A stretch of DNA of 64,000 nucleotides from Dugong dugon (Eukaryota > Chordata > Mammalia > Sirenia > Dugongidae), in assembly GCA_030035585.1 (NCBI GenBank), contig CM057461.1:169457624-169521623 (forward strand), in the 5' to 3' direction. Positions within the stretch are counted from its first letter, which is position 1. Each line of letters starts with the position of its first letter. Below are positions 30,044 to 42,000 of the stretch, piece by piece. The translations under genes were made by a program, and so were the position numbers. Below the pieces are notes generated by a model. The model ran no database searches. It was given only the letters and a program-made list of their open reading frames with translations, and was not told the DNA's origin.

Positions 30044-33000
30044 CTGAAATCAACAAACATGAAAATCTTTCAGAAAAATGCACCCATAGGGTCTCAAGCT
30101 GATCTTCATAAAACTCTAGCATTGAAGAGAAATAGAACCCATCTCTTCTAGGTTCCTAATGACAATGCCCTTTCCCTAAGCTAGATAGCAAATAAGATGA
30201 CTGTTATTTACCACAAGCAATACTACTAATTCAACCAGCCTGTGAGTTCTTAAAGGGCATTTTCTCATAGCTCCTAGCACAGATCCGAGTTGCTTGAAGC
30301 CGACTCTAGAACAGTGGTTCTCAAACTCTAGTGTATATCAGAATCACCAAGAGGGCTAGTTAAAATAGATTGCTAGGTCCTTGATTCATTGGGCCTTTGG
30401 TGGGGCCTGAACATCTGCATTTCTAGCAAGTTCCTAGATGATACTGATGCTGCCAGTACAGGGACCACACTTTAAGAACCATTGCTCAATAGCTACTTGA
30501 TGAATGGTTTGAGTGGTCTCCTATGATCTCTTGTAATAGGGATTGTACTGTAGAAAGATCTACAATTTGGCAGTTATCAACCAGAAGTCTGATATACATA
30601 ATCTTTAACCTAAGAGTTCTTTTCTAGGAATTGATCCTAGAAAACATATTTACATATTAGTACAAAGAAATATGTTAAAAGGATACTTACCAAAGCATTT
30701 TTGTGATAATAAATAAATTGGATGTAATTTAATTATACAACAATAAATACATTATGGTACATTTATACTCTGGGATATTATGCAGCGTTTGAAACATGAC
30801 ATTGCTCAGTGTCTAAAATATATTGCCAAGTGAAAAAAGCAAAATCACAGTATAATCTAACTTACGTTGAAATAGTAAAGACATACATATATGCATAGAA
30901 AACATTTTGAAAGAAAACTCACTGAACTGTTAACGGTGGTTACAGCTGAGAAACAGGCAAGAGGGGTTGAGGGTGTGATGATGAATTCCTTTTTAAAAAT
31001 CTGTGTACTTGTGCATTTTAACTTTATATTGGATATGCAGTATTGTATTATTTGAGTATTTAAAAATAGAAATAGCTCACAGGAAATGAAAAAATTGAAA
31101 GGCTTATTTTGTTAGTTATGTATTTTTTCATTATATGATATATACTGTGTCTCCATCTGTACTGTTTTCTGTTGAACATAAGAAGACAGGATCCTGTCTT
31201 TTTATTCCATCTATCCTTTAACATTACTCCAGGACTACAAAGACATTGGATAAATAATATTTTACTGCCTGACTAAAACACCTTGTCCAGAAGCAAACTT
31301 ATTTTAAGATATTCTGTTTCTCAGCCCACGGTGATAAAAACCTAAAATACAGCAATAGAGAAATTGGGAAGCAATAATCCATTTTACTTGTGGGAGTTTT
31401 TCTTGTTTCTGTTTGTTTTTCTTTGTAAGCTTCCGTCTCTTGAAATGCTAAAAATAGCCAAAGATATACAACTAGCACCTAGCATGTTGCTTGGCATACA
31501 GTTGGAATTCAATAAATATATAGAATGAATTAATATAGCACATAAACCCATTGCTGTTCCATTGATTCCGACTCATAGTGACCCTATAGAACAGAGTAGA
31601 ACTGCCCCATAGCACATGGGGGAGGCCTAATGCTGCTCCTTGGAAACCCTATAGGGCAGTTTTATTCTGTCCTATAGGGTCGCTATGAGTTGGAATCGAC
31701 TTGATGGCAACTAGTTTGGTTTTTTGGTTTGAATGAGATGTTGTTGTTGTTGTTAGGTTCCGTCAAGTTGGTTCCTACTCATAGCAATGCTATGCACCAC
31801 AGAATGAAACACTGCCCGGTCCTGCGCCATGTTCACAATCGTTGCTATGCTTGAGCCCATTGTTGCAGCCACTGTGTCAATCCATCTCGTTGAGGGTCTT
31901 CCTCTTTTTCTCTGCCCCTGTACTTTACCAAGCATGAAGTCCTTCTCCAGGGACTGATCCCTCCTGACAACACAGCCAAAGTGTGTAAGACATAGTCTCG
32001 CCTTCCTTCCTTCTAAGGAGCATGAGATATTAGGTAAAAATACCTGGGACATGGACAATCCAAAGGAAATCAAAATGGGAAAATAATTCACTTGAATGTA
32101 ACTAAAAATGTGTGTGTTCTCTGAATGACTCAAGGATGGGAGAGGAGGCTACTAGAATGCTAGATGTTGAGGTTAAAATAATAGTTTAAAGTGATGGATC
32201 CACGTGGGGAAGAAAGGAACAAGAACAGCCCCTTCATCCCGTCTTAGCCATGTCCTCTCTAATCCCATCACCCTACTCCCCCACCCCCCAATTCCCTTCT
32301 CATTGTTGAAACATTGACAAATGGGTGGCAAAAAGAGATGGGAAAGAATCAGGAAAAAGAATTTAGGAGATTTATTTAAGGGAAATTTGACTCACAAATG
32401 GAGAGAAAATAATTTAATGAAAAAGTAAAACCAGAGGATTATGTCTTTCATTTTCACCACAGAAGCAAGTAGCATTAGATACTCTTTCAGATGTAAACCT
32501 TTGTTGGAAGTTTCGATCTAATAGTTTGCTACAGATTTTCAAGCCAACATTTGGAATTTAAAGAGGTTTGGGGAACCCGTTCTACATGACTTTCTCTTTT
32601 CCATTAAGCATTCAGGGTCTCTTGAAATCCTATTATCCTAGATCTTGATACTGAATCACTCTAATCAGTTGATGTCAGCAACTGTCCAAAGTTGACCATC
32701 AAATTTGCTCGTTTAGTCATATTAAGCCTTTAAATAACGTAAAGTTCATTTTAATTTCCAACATGAATTGGTTCCTTAGTAAATCTGAAATTCAAAGGGG
32801 TAGTCGACCGGACAATAATCACAACACTGGGTGAATACATTGGCACTCTGTCTGAGTAGATCTTAGCACGTTACAAGTGGGAAATCTTTCTAATTCTCTC
32901 AACATCCTTCACATTAAAAAACAACAACAACCCAAAACAACTTGTAACAGTAAAATAAGGGGCTCTAGCGGTGCAATGGTTAAGCACTCGGCTGCTAACC

Positions 33001-36000
33001 GAAAGGTCAACAGTTTGAAACCATTAGCCATTCATGGGAGAAAAGATCTGGCGACTTGCTTCTGTAAAGATTTACAGCCTAGGAAACTCTATGGGGGCAG
33101 TTATACTCTGTCCTATAGGGTTGCTATGAGCTGGAATTGATTCATAGGCACACACGACAATAACAACAGTAAAATGATCAGAGACTTCCTGCTGTTATCT
33201 GATGAATCCATGACAGAGATAAAATGAAGGTAACAATATCTTCACTTAGTTTGTTTCCCCTTCTGATTCTTTATCAGCATGTTTATCACACTGTAGGCTC
33301 TGATTTGGTGCAATTTGGGTAAACATAAATGGATTATGGAATGTACTTTCATAATCCATATTGACAATGGCCATGTAGAGTTTGTAAACAGTATCATTAT
33401 CAATACCACAGTGAGTAAGGATACAAGCTTAATTAGAAATATCTGGCTGAGTCAGACGTGATAGTGTTTAAAAACGTGAACAGTAGCCATGAAAATTAAC
33501 ATAGATTCTTAAGCTTAAAGGCCTAAAAAAAATGACTTATATAAAAGAAATAAAACTATGAATTGAAATCTCATTTATTAGCATTTGTTGAATCATCAAG
33601 GATTAGAGAATACTATAGTAACACAAAGAGAAAATGTGCATCTTGATTCTAAAATCTTTGGCACGTTTGTATGATGATAATGCATACTTCATGCAGAAGC
33701 ATCACAATGGTTCTATTGAGATTATAAGAGATTAATTTTTTCAGGCTTATATATTGCTTATATTTTCTACAAGACTGGATAACATTAATTTCATCTTTAT
33801 ACATTACTACACTATCTGAATTTAGAAATAAACATTACTCTTTTGTGATTTTCCTTTTAATATTAGAACAATGTGTATGTAAATATATTTAAAAAAAACA
33901 AACCAAAACCACTGCTGTCGTGTCGATTCTGATTCATAGTGACCCTATAAGACAGAGTAAAACTGACCCATATGGTTTCTAAGGCTGTAAATCTTAAAGA
34001 ACACAGACTGCCATACCTTTCTCCGATGGAGCGGCTGGTGGGTTCAAACTGCTTTAACCACTGGGCGACCAGGGCTCCTGTGTATGTATATAACTATAAT
34101 TATAATAAACTTTTACGTATAGCACTTGATAAAGTCACTTAAAATATGTATGAATCTTTTTACTTAAAGTATCAAACTGCACAGCTGTTGGGATACTGTC
34201 TTCCAAAGGTGTATAGTCGACCTACTCTAGTAGGAATCTAAAATGTGCAACATAGCCTACTAACAATTAGAGGCTGAACAATATTTTAGAAACCAGCACC
34301 TTTCAAAAGCTCATTTGGAGAGACAAAAACAAAAATTCAAAACAAGATGCTGATGCCAAAGAGTAAAAATCTTTCTGATAAATCTCAATTGTTACGTGAA
34401 TTTTTCATAAAAAGGTCAAGTGGATATTGACTTTGCTTTTAATACTTATCATGACCCCAAAGACATTTGAATGGAAATAGAGTGGTTGGAATCTTGTGTC
34501 AGCCTAAGAATGAGGCATAAGGAGTTCCATCCTGTCTTTGTCTCAGGAGGTCTAAGGGTGCTTCTTGCATCTTTACGACCTTGTTTCCTCTAACCCAAAA
34601 ATTACAGCTCCAACTCCATTCATAGTAGCATTCTTTAGGGTCACCAAATAATTACTTTGTTGACTTGGCTCTATTATGGTCTGTATAAAACTGACATTAT
34701 TATGTGCCCGTTTTACAGTTCACCAACTCAGAAATACTTTGAGAAGTCGTCCTCTAACACAGAAACACAGGAGAATGTTATCCTTTGTTTTATCACAAGT
34801 TAACAGATGATCAGTGCAACAGGAAAGATCTTAGGCTTTCTTAAAAAATGGATATAGATACAATATAAGGTAATAAAACACTCTAGCTAGAAATAAGACA
34901 ATGGCACTCCAAATACGAAAAAATAGCTTTAGTAAACTAAGGATTAAAAAACCAAACCAAAACAAAACAAAGACTTTAGAACTTAGCAATGAGTCACAGT
35001 TTATGAAAAAGGTAATGATAATGATCGTACTAACTATATGTTGTGTGTGTTGTGTGCTATTGAGTCGATTCTGATTCATTGTGACCTTATAATAGGACAG
35101 AGTAACTGTCTCAAAGGGTTTCCTAGGCTGTGAGAAGAACTGATGCCTTTGAACTGTGATGGTGGTGAAGAATATTGAATATCCCATGGACTGCTAAAAG
35201 AAGGAACAAATCTGTCTTGGAAGAAGTACAACCAGAATGCTCCTTAGAAGCAAGAGTGGCGAGACTGCGTCTCACATACTTTGGACCTGTTATCAGGAGG
35301 AATCAGTCCCTGGAGAAGGACATCATGCTTGGGTAAAGTAGAGGGTCAGTGAAAAAGAGAAAGACCTTCAACCAGATGGATTGACACAGTAGCTACAACA
35401 ATGGGTTCAAGCATAACAATGATTGTGAGGATGGTGCAGGACTGGGCAGTGTTTCGTTCTGTTGTACATAGGGTTGCTGTGAGTCGGAACTGACTCGACG
35501 GCACCAAACAACAACAATAAAAGTCTTTACAGGAGCAGATCACCAGGTCTTTTCTCCTTCGGAGCTCATGGTGGATACAAACCACTGCACTTTGGATGGT
35601 TAGCAGCCAAGTGCTTAACCATTGCGCCACCAGAGAAACCTTAATTAATCAATTCTCTTCTAGAAAGAGAGTACCACTGTTACTTCCCTTTTTAAATGGT
35701 GATATCAGGCTGCCTAGTTATATATGAGTTAGGGCTACCAATAATAATAACTGCAGTAACAAAATAATAAACATTTATTGGATGCTTATTACGTTCCTGG
35801 ATGGCACAAAAGGTTAAGCTCCTGACTGCTAGCTGAAAGGCTGGCAGTTTGAACAGACCCCGGGGTGCCTTGGAAGACAGGCCTGGTGATCTGCTTCTGA
35901 AAGGTCACAGCCTTGAAAACTCTAGGGAGCAGTTCTACTCTGCACTCATTGGGTCACCATGAGTTGGAATCGACTCGTTTGCAACCAGCAATAGGTGCTG

Positions 36001-39000
36001 TACTAAAGTCTTACATGGTTTATCACTTTTAATGGTCATACTAACTGTCTTACATGGTTTATCATTCTTAATGCTCACAATAATTCGATGAATTAGGCAA
36101 TTCCAGGATGTAGAGAGAAACAAATTCAGAGATGCTACTGATATTTAAAATATTCAGAACTCTGTTACTCACTAGATGAATGGTAGCTGTTGGGCTGATC
36201 CGACATGTTGTAAAATCAAGTTTTAAAAGGCAGTGTTATTTCCCGGCCATCACTGCTTCTGCTGACTGTGAAAACCTTACCCGATGGCATTTCAAGAGTG
36301 AAGGCATCCATACATTTTGACAGCAGCTCTTGCAGTTCCTCTCCCTCCAGCTCATCTTTTCTCCCTTTGATGTTAGTGGTCTCTTTCCTTTCAGCAGATG
36401 CCAGAGCAGGACTACTCATTTCAGTAGGGACAGATTTGGGGGTTTCCGGCGGCAATCCCTGAGCACTGGGCAGGCTTTCCTTCAGTATCTTTTGGGCTTG
36501 GCTTCGTGCCCTGCTGCTTTGCACTGACCTCGGCTGCAAAATGGCTTCTGGTGGCTCTGGATTTTGTAGAGCATGCTCTGTACTTGTTCAGTGACTTCTG
36601 CTAACCACGGTGGGGTTAGGAAGAGTTTCCCATTCTGAGCCCTCCTCATTGATGTTCTTGATCTGGGAAGAATCTCCTTTCCTCCAAAATGTTTTAGCCA
36701 AAGAATGGTTACTCTTCGATGCCCTATTTTGACAGGAAGAAGATAAAGGATGAAGTGGCTGCAACACTGCCTAGATAAAGAAAATGTCGTTCAGGAGGAA
36801 ATTAATATTTATTGTACTTTTTTCATAAATGCATTAAATTTCAACATTCCAATGGAAAATTTTAATGCAAGACTTTTCTTTCTGCTTTCTAAATATATTA
36901 TTATAAATCTTATTTTACGCTGTTAATTCAACATCAACCTAAAACTCTCTACAAGAATTGGTACAGCTCAGATTCTAAAATATCACAAGGAATATCACTA
37001 GGAATTTGGGGAAATTCTATATTCTAAAAAGTCCAGGTTCTAGAAATATCCTAAGGAATTTTGGAAATATTAACATATGTTGAATTCATAGATGAAAACT
37101 GTTACAACAAAATATGTTCATAACGATCTATGTAGCTAGTTATGTTGTGAGGGGTTTCATGATATGTTAAAACCAAAAACCAAACCCACTGCTGTCAAGT
37201 CAATTCTGACTCATAGCAACCCTATAGGACAGAGCAGAACTGCCTTATAGGGTTTCCAAGGAGCAGCTGGTGGATTTGAACTGCTGACCTTTGGGTTAGC
37301 AGCCAAGCTCTTAACTACTGCACCACCAAGGCTCCATCATGACATGTTATAAAATCTAAGGGGGTATGTTCCCTGTAAAGCTCGGTTGTCAAAGTGTGGT
37401 TCACAGACCCCCCCGGGCGAGTCTCAAGACTGTTTCAGAGGTCCGTGACATCATAATTACTTTCATAAGCACACTGAGATGTTATTTGCCTTTTCATTGT
37501 TTTGACATTTGCACTGCTGTTGAAAATGCAAGAGTAAGTAAAACTGCGGGTGCCTTAGCACAGATCAAGGCAGCATCAGCAAACAGTGCTAACAGTCATG
37601 CTATTCTTCACCACCGTGCAGTTGCAGTTAAAAAAAAAAGTGCCAGTTCCATACTTGATGGAGTAGTAAGTTATTAATTTTATTAATAATAGCACATATC
37701 TTTTTAATATTGTGGGTGATGAAATGGAAAGTGTGCATAAAACACTTCTGATGCATAGTGAAATACAAAACTCACCACGAGGAAAAGCATTTGTGTGAAA
37801 GAATGACAAACTACAGTTATTCAGACTTGGGTATTTGGCAGACCTATTTTCACAAAAATGAGCAAAGTGAGACTCACTGCAACAAAAACAATTAATGGTA
37901 TTTGCTGCAAATTATAACAGTTGAGCTTTCATGCGAAAGTAAGAATTTTATAAAACTTGTATCTGCCACCCTAAGCTTGAAAGCTTTCAAATTCTTAAAG
38001 ATGTTTCTGGTGAGATTAGTGGTGATATTAATGAAGGTGATTTTTTAAATATGCTGTAAAATAAAATGGGTCAGTATTAGGAAGTTCGGTGTAAGTCAGT
38101 GAACCAAGATTTTCTAAATGATCAATGCATGTTGCTACCAAATCATGCATGGGTAGAAGATGCATTCAAAGAACACAATAGAATACTGAGTTTTATTAAA
38201 ACAGAGTGTGAAACAGATATGGTTTCAGTTTCCACACTGTAACTATCTTTTAAGGAACTACCATTTGTCATGTTCTAGTGTAGGACCAAAGAAGAATGTC
38301 ACCAATTTTCTGAAAAGGCTACTAAAACAAAACTAAACCCATTGCTGTTGAGTCAATTTCGACTCACAGCGACCCTGTAGGACAGAGTAGAACTGCCCCA
38401 TAGGGTTTCCAAGGAGTGGCTAGTGGATTCTAACTGCCAACCTTTTGGTTACCAGCCGAGCTCTTAACCACTGTGCTACTGAAATATTCCTTCCTCTTTC
38501 AACTGCAAATTTGTGTGAGGCCAGATTTTCTTCATGTATTTCAACCAAAACAGCATCTTGCAACAGATTAAATGCAGAAGCAAATATGAGACTCTGGTTG
38601 TCTTTTATCAAGCCAGACATTAAAAAGATTTATAAGAATGTAAAATAATGCACTCTTCTCATTACGTTTTTTAAAAAAAAAAAAAATAGGTAGTGTAAAA
38701 AATGTTTTATATATATATATACACACATAATATTTATGCACATACATATAATGGGTTTATTATTTTTATTTTAAAATTAATTAATGAAATATTAAATAAT
38801 TTCTCACTTTTAATTTTGATTATGGTAAATAGTGATAAATAGACCCTACAGAAGCAAAAACTCCTTGGGGTCTTCAAGAATTTTTAAGAATGTAAAAGAT
38901 CTTGAGGCCCAAAATTTAGGAACCAATGCTGTGAAGAACCTCTTCAAGCTGCAACCCCCCCTTGGCTGGAAGACTCAGGTCTGACTTCCAGGTAGTCCAG

Positions 39001-42000
39001 ATGGCCAGTGTTTCACACATTTGATACCTGCAGGTCCTCTCTCATCTGCTGTAGTTTGGCCCACAGACTATCCTGGCGGGTTGTGAGCTGGTGAATCTTT
39101 GTTTCAAATCTGCGATTTTTTTCTTCTTGGGAGGCATATATTGCTTGCAACTTGTCTTTGCATCGGTTTAACTGTTTTTTAAAGAACCTGCAAAGAGAAG
39201 GAGTTTGAGTGGGTTGGAAGGGCAAGAGGCCAGCACACTAACTAGCACCCTAGCAAGATGTACTCCATGTCTTCCCTTTGGGAGCAGATGCTAGGAGAAG
39301 CCTGCACCTTGATTATTATCTGACATTGATCAATATCATGTTAAACTGTTTGGCTGTTCACTATGCACCCCTGTCTTTTCTGTCCATTATTACATAATTC
39401 CACTAAGAATTGTATTGGCTGTAGAGGTGTTTTAGAAAGCTCATCTCTGCGTGCTACGGATTACTGTTGACAACGTACATTTGATGGCTACTTAAATTTG
39501 AATATTGGCTTTATTGATTTTCATTTTGTCTAGACACACTCATGTACATATATTATACATGTCACGCATAACCACTTAATATTTGTCAAAGACCACAGGG
39601 AAGGAACAGTGATTCAGTTCAGGAATTGTGGATTTTGGGTTTTTCTTTCCAAGTCTAGTTGTCCATTGGTTTAAGAACGAACCAAGCAGTCTGGATAATT
39701 CTTTATTTTATTTTATTTTTGGGGGATAATTCTTTAAAAAGGCAGATCATGTTACTCCTCTGCTCAAGGCCCTCAGTGGCTCCCCTCCTCACGCAGAGTT
39801 AGCTGAAGTTCTTACAGAGGTCAACAAGGCCCTAAATGATGACCCTAGAAGATGTCTACGACGACTCCTTGCCTCTCTGATTTCATCTTCTGCTTCTTCC
39901 TCCTCATTCGCTACCCTTCAGTCACATAGAGCTCTTTGCTATTCTTTGAACAGCCCAGGAATGTTCTCCCCTCAGAGTCATTGCACTTTTGGTTCCCTCT
40001 GCCTGGAACCCTCCTTTCTCCCCCAGGTTCTTGCTCAGTAAACTCTCTTACCTCTTTCAAATCTTCACTTACATGCCAAATTTATAGTGAGGTCTTTCCT
40101 GACTACCTTATTTGAAATCATAACCCCCAACCTCACCCCTGACACCTACCATCCTCTTCCTTGCTTGACTTGTGTCCATGGCCTTTAAAATTCCTAATTG
40201 CTACAGATTTTGAAGAGAGATTTTGGTTTAGTCTCAATCCCTCAAACTTCTGGACAGTCACACTATCTATCATACTATATCTTACTTATTATTTTACTTA
40301 TATACTACTTAGGCTTATTTACTTTTAGACCTCTTTAAAGTGTTAAAAAGCAAAGATGTCACCTTGAGGACTAAGGTACACCTGACCTAAACCATGGTAT
40401 TTTCAATTGCCTCATCTGCATGCGAAAGCTAGACAATGAATAAGGAAGACCCAAGAATTGATGCCCCTGAATTATGGTGTTGGTGAATAATATTAAACAT
40501 ACCATGGACTGCCAGAAAAACGAATAAACCTGTCTCAGAAGTATAGCCAGTGCTCCTTAGAAGTAAGAGTGGCGAGACTTTGTCATACGTACTTTGTACA
40601 TGTTATTAGGAGGGACCAGTCCCTGGAGAAAGGACATCATGCTTGGTAAAGTAGAAGGTCAGCGAAAGAGAGGAAGACCCTCAATGAGATGGACCGACAC
40701 AGTGGCTGTAACAATGGGCTCAAGCATAATGATTGTGAGGATGGCGTGGGACTCGTCAGTGTTTTGTTCTGTTGTACATAGGGTCACTATGAGTCAGAAC
40801 TGACTCAACGGCACCTAACAACACTTGCTTTTGGTCTCTTTATTCCTATAACAATATAAGCTCCAAAAGGCAAGGTTTTTTTTTTTTTTTCATTTTGTTT
40901 ATTGCTGTATGCCCAGGCCCAGGCCTAGAATAATCCATGGCAGGTGGTATGTGTACAATCAAAATTGACTAATTAGAGTTTTATTCTTTGATCAGTGTTG
41001 TTGATATATTTGTGGAATTTGTGCAATCAGTCCTCTGATGTGAAATGCAACGTTTCTGAATATTCCTAACTGCTATAGAGTTTAAAGACGTCTTGGAATT
41101 TACTTGGGGACCCACTCAAAGCAGGATTCCCCTGAAAGACAGCCCTCAAACATCCAGACAATTACATTCAGGGAATACAGAAATCTGACTCAAAATATCT
41201 TGATCATAATTGGAGTTTCAAGTAGATCTTTATGACAGGTTTTTCAGAAAGGAGTCATCCCAGGGGTTTTACCTAGCAGATAACACAGAAACATTCTCAG
41301 AAGACCTCTCTAGACAGTATTCTCTATACCTAAAGTTTTGAGCTTGTTATGGCCACTAATACACTTTCCTTCCCCCATGTTGTCCACCACACCCATTACT
41401 CTGCCGTTTTTCCCCCTTTGTTTAAAGGAGAAATTCTCATGGAGTATTTCTGAAAAATGCAGTTCACTTGGTGCCAATATTTCCAGCAACAGGGAGCTCA
41501 ACAGTATCCACGCAAATCTCCACTGTTAACAAATAGTTTAAATTATTTTAAAATGATTCTCTGGTGGCCTGGAGTCTCCCTTTCTAGCTTTTTATCTCTT
41601 TATGTGTTTATTCCTGTATAAGGAATACTTTTTCAATGTTAAAAAGAAGAGCATGGTAAAATCTTTGTAGAAAATACTCCTGTAAAAGTAAAAGGAAGTG
41701 CTATTGGTTTGTCTTTGCTGCTTTATTTGGGAATACACATTTGGTCCTTACCTTCTTTCTTTATGGAGAGCATTAATGGATTCATGAGTCTTCCACAACT
41801 CGTTCCTAACGCTAACTATAGTCTAGAGAAGCAAGAAATAGAGAAAGTAAGTTGGTGGTTTGAATTAAATCCACATTCCTCGAAATTTGTCATAGGAACA
41901 CATTTTAAACAATGATTTTTTTTCAAAGATGCAAATGTCTATTTTAAAAAGTGTCTGGTGTTTGTGGTTGTATCCATGTTCAATGATGCAGATATTCATA

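Larger units (their letters stand above)
30044..36280 (-). other. DYTN last intron
   Basis: Holds a MER5-like hAT (30312-30484), AfroSINEs, RTE 3' fragments (31740-32015 and 35131-35521) and MIR-like stretches near 31440-31530 and 35760-36120. Stretches 30490-31440, 32015-32955, 33175-33895 and 34090-35040 show nothing I recognise. Confidence 0.65.

Noticed and set aside
30044-30122. Extension of the last DYTN exon upstream (LEFYEDQLETLWVHFSER)
   Set aside because: It lies before the acceptor AG at 30044-30045, and the phase of the previous exon requires entry at 30043.
36268-36527. Plus-strand open frames over the DYTN exon
   Set aside because: They are shadows of the serine-rich minus-strand coding sequence; only the minus strand has splice sites and phase agreement.
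36588-36590. TGA as selenocysteine codon
   Set aside because: No reason in the family, no selenoprotein context, and no SECIS-like structure that I could identify downstream; a nonsense change is simpler.
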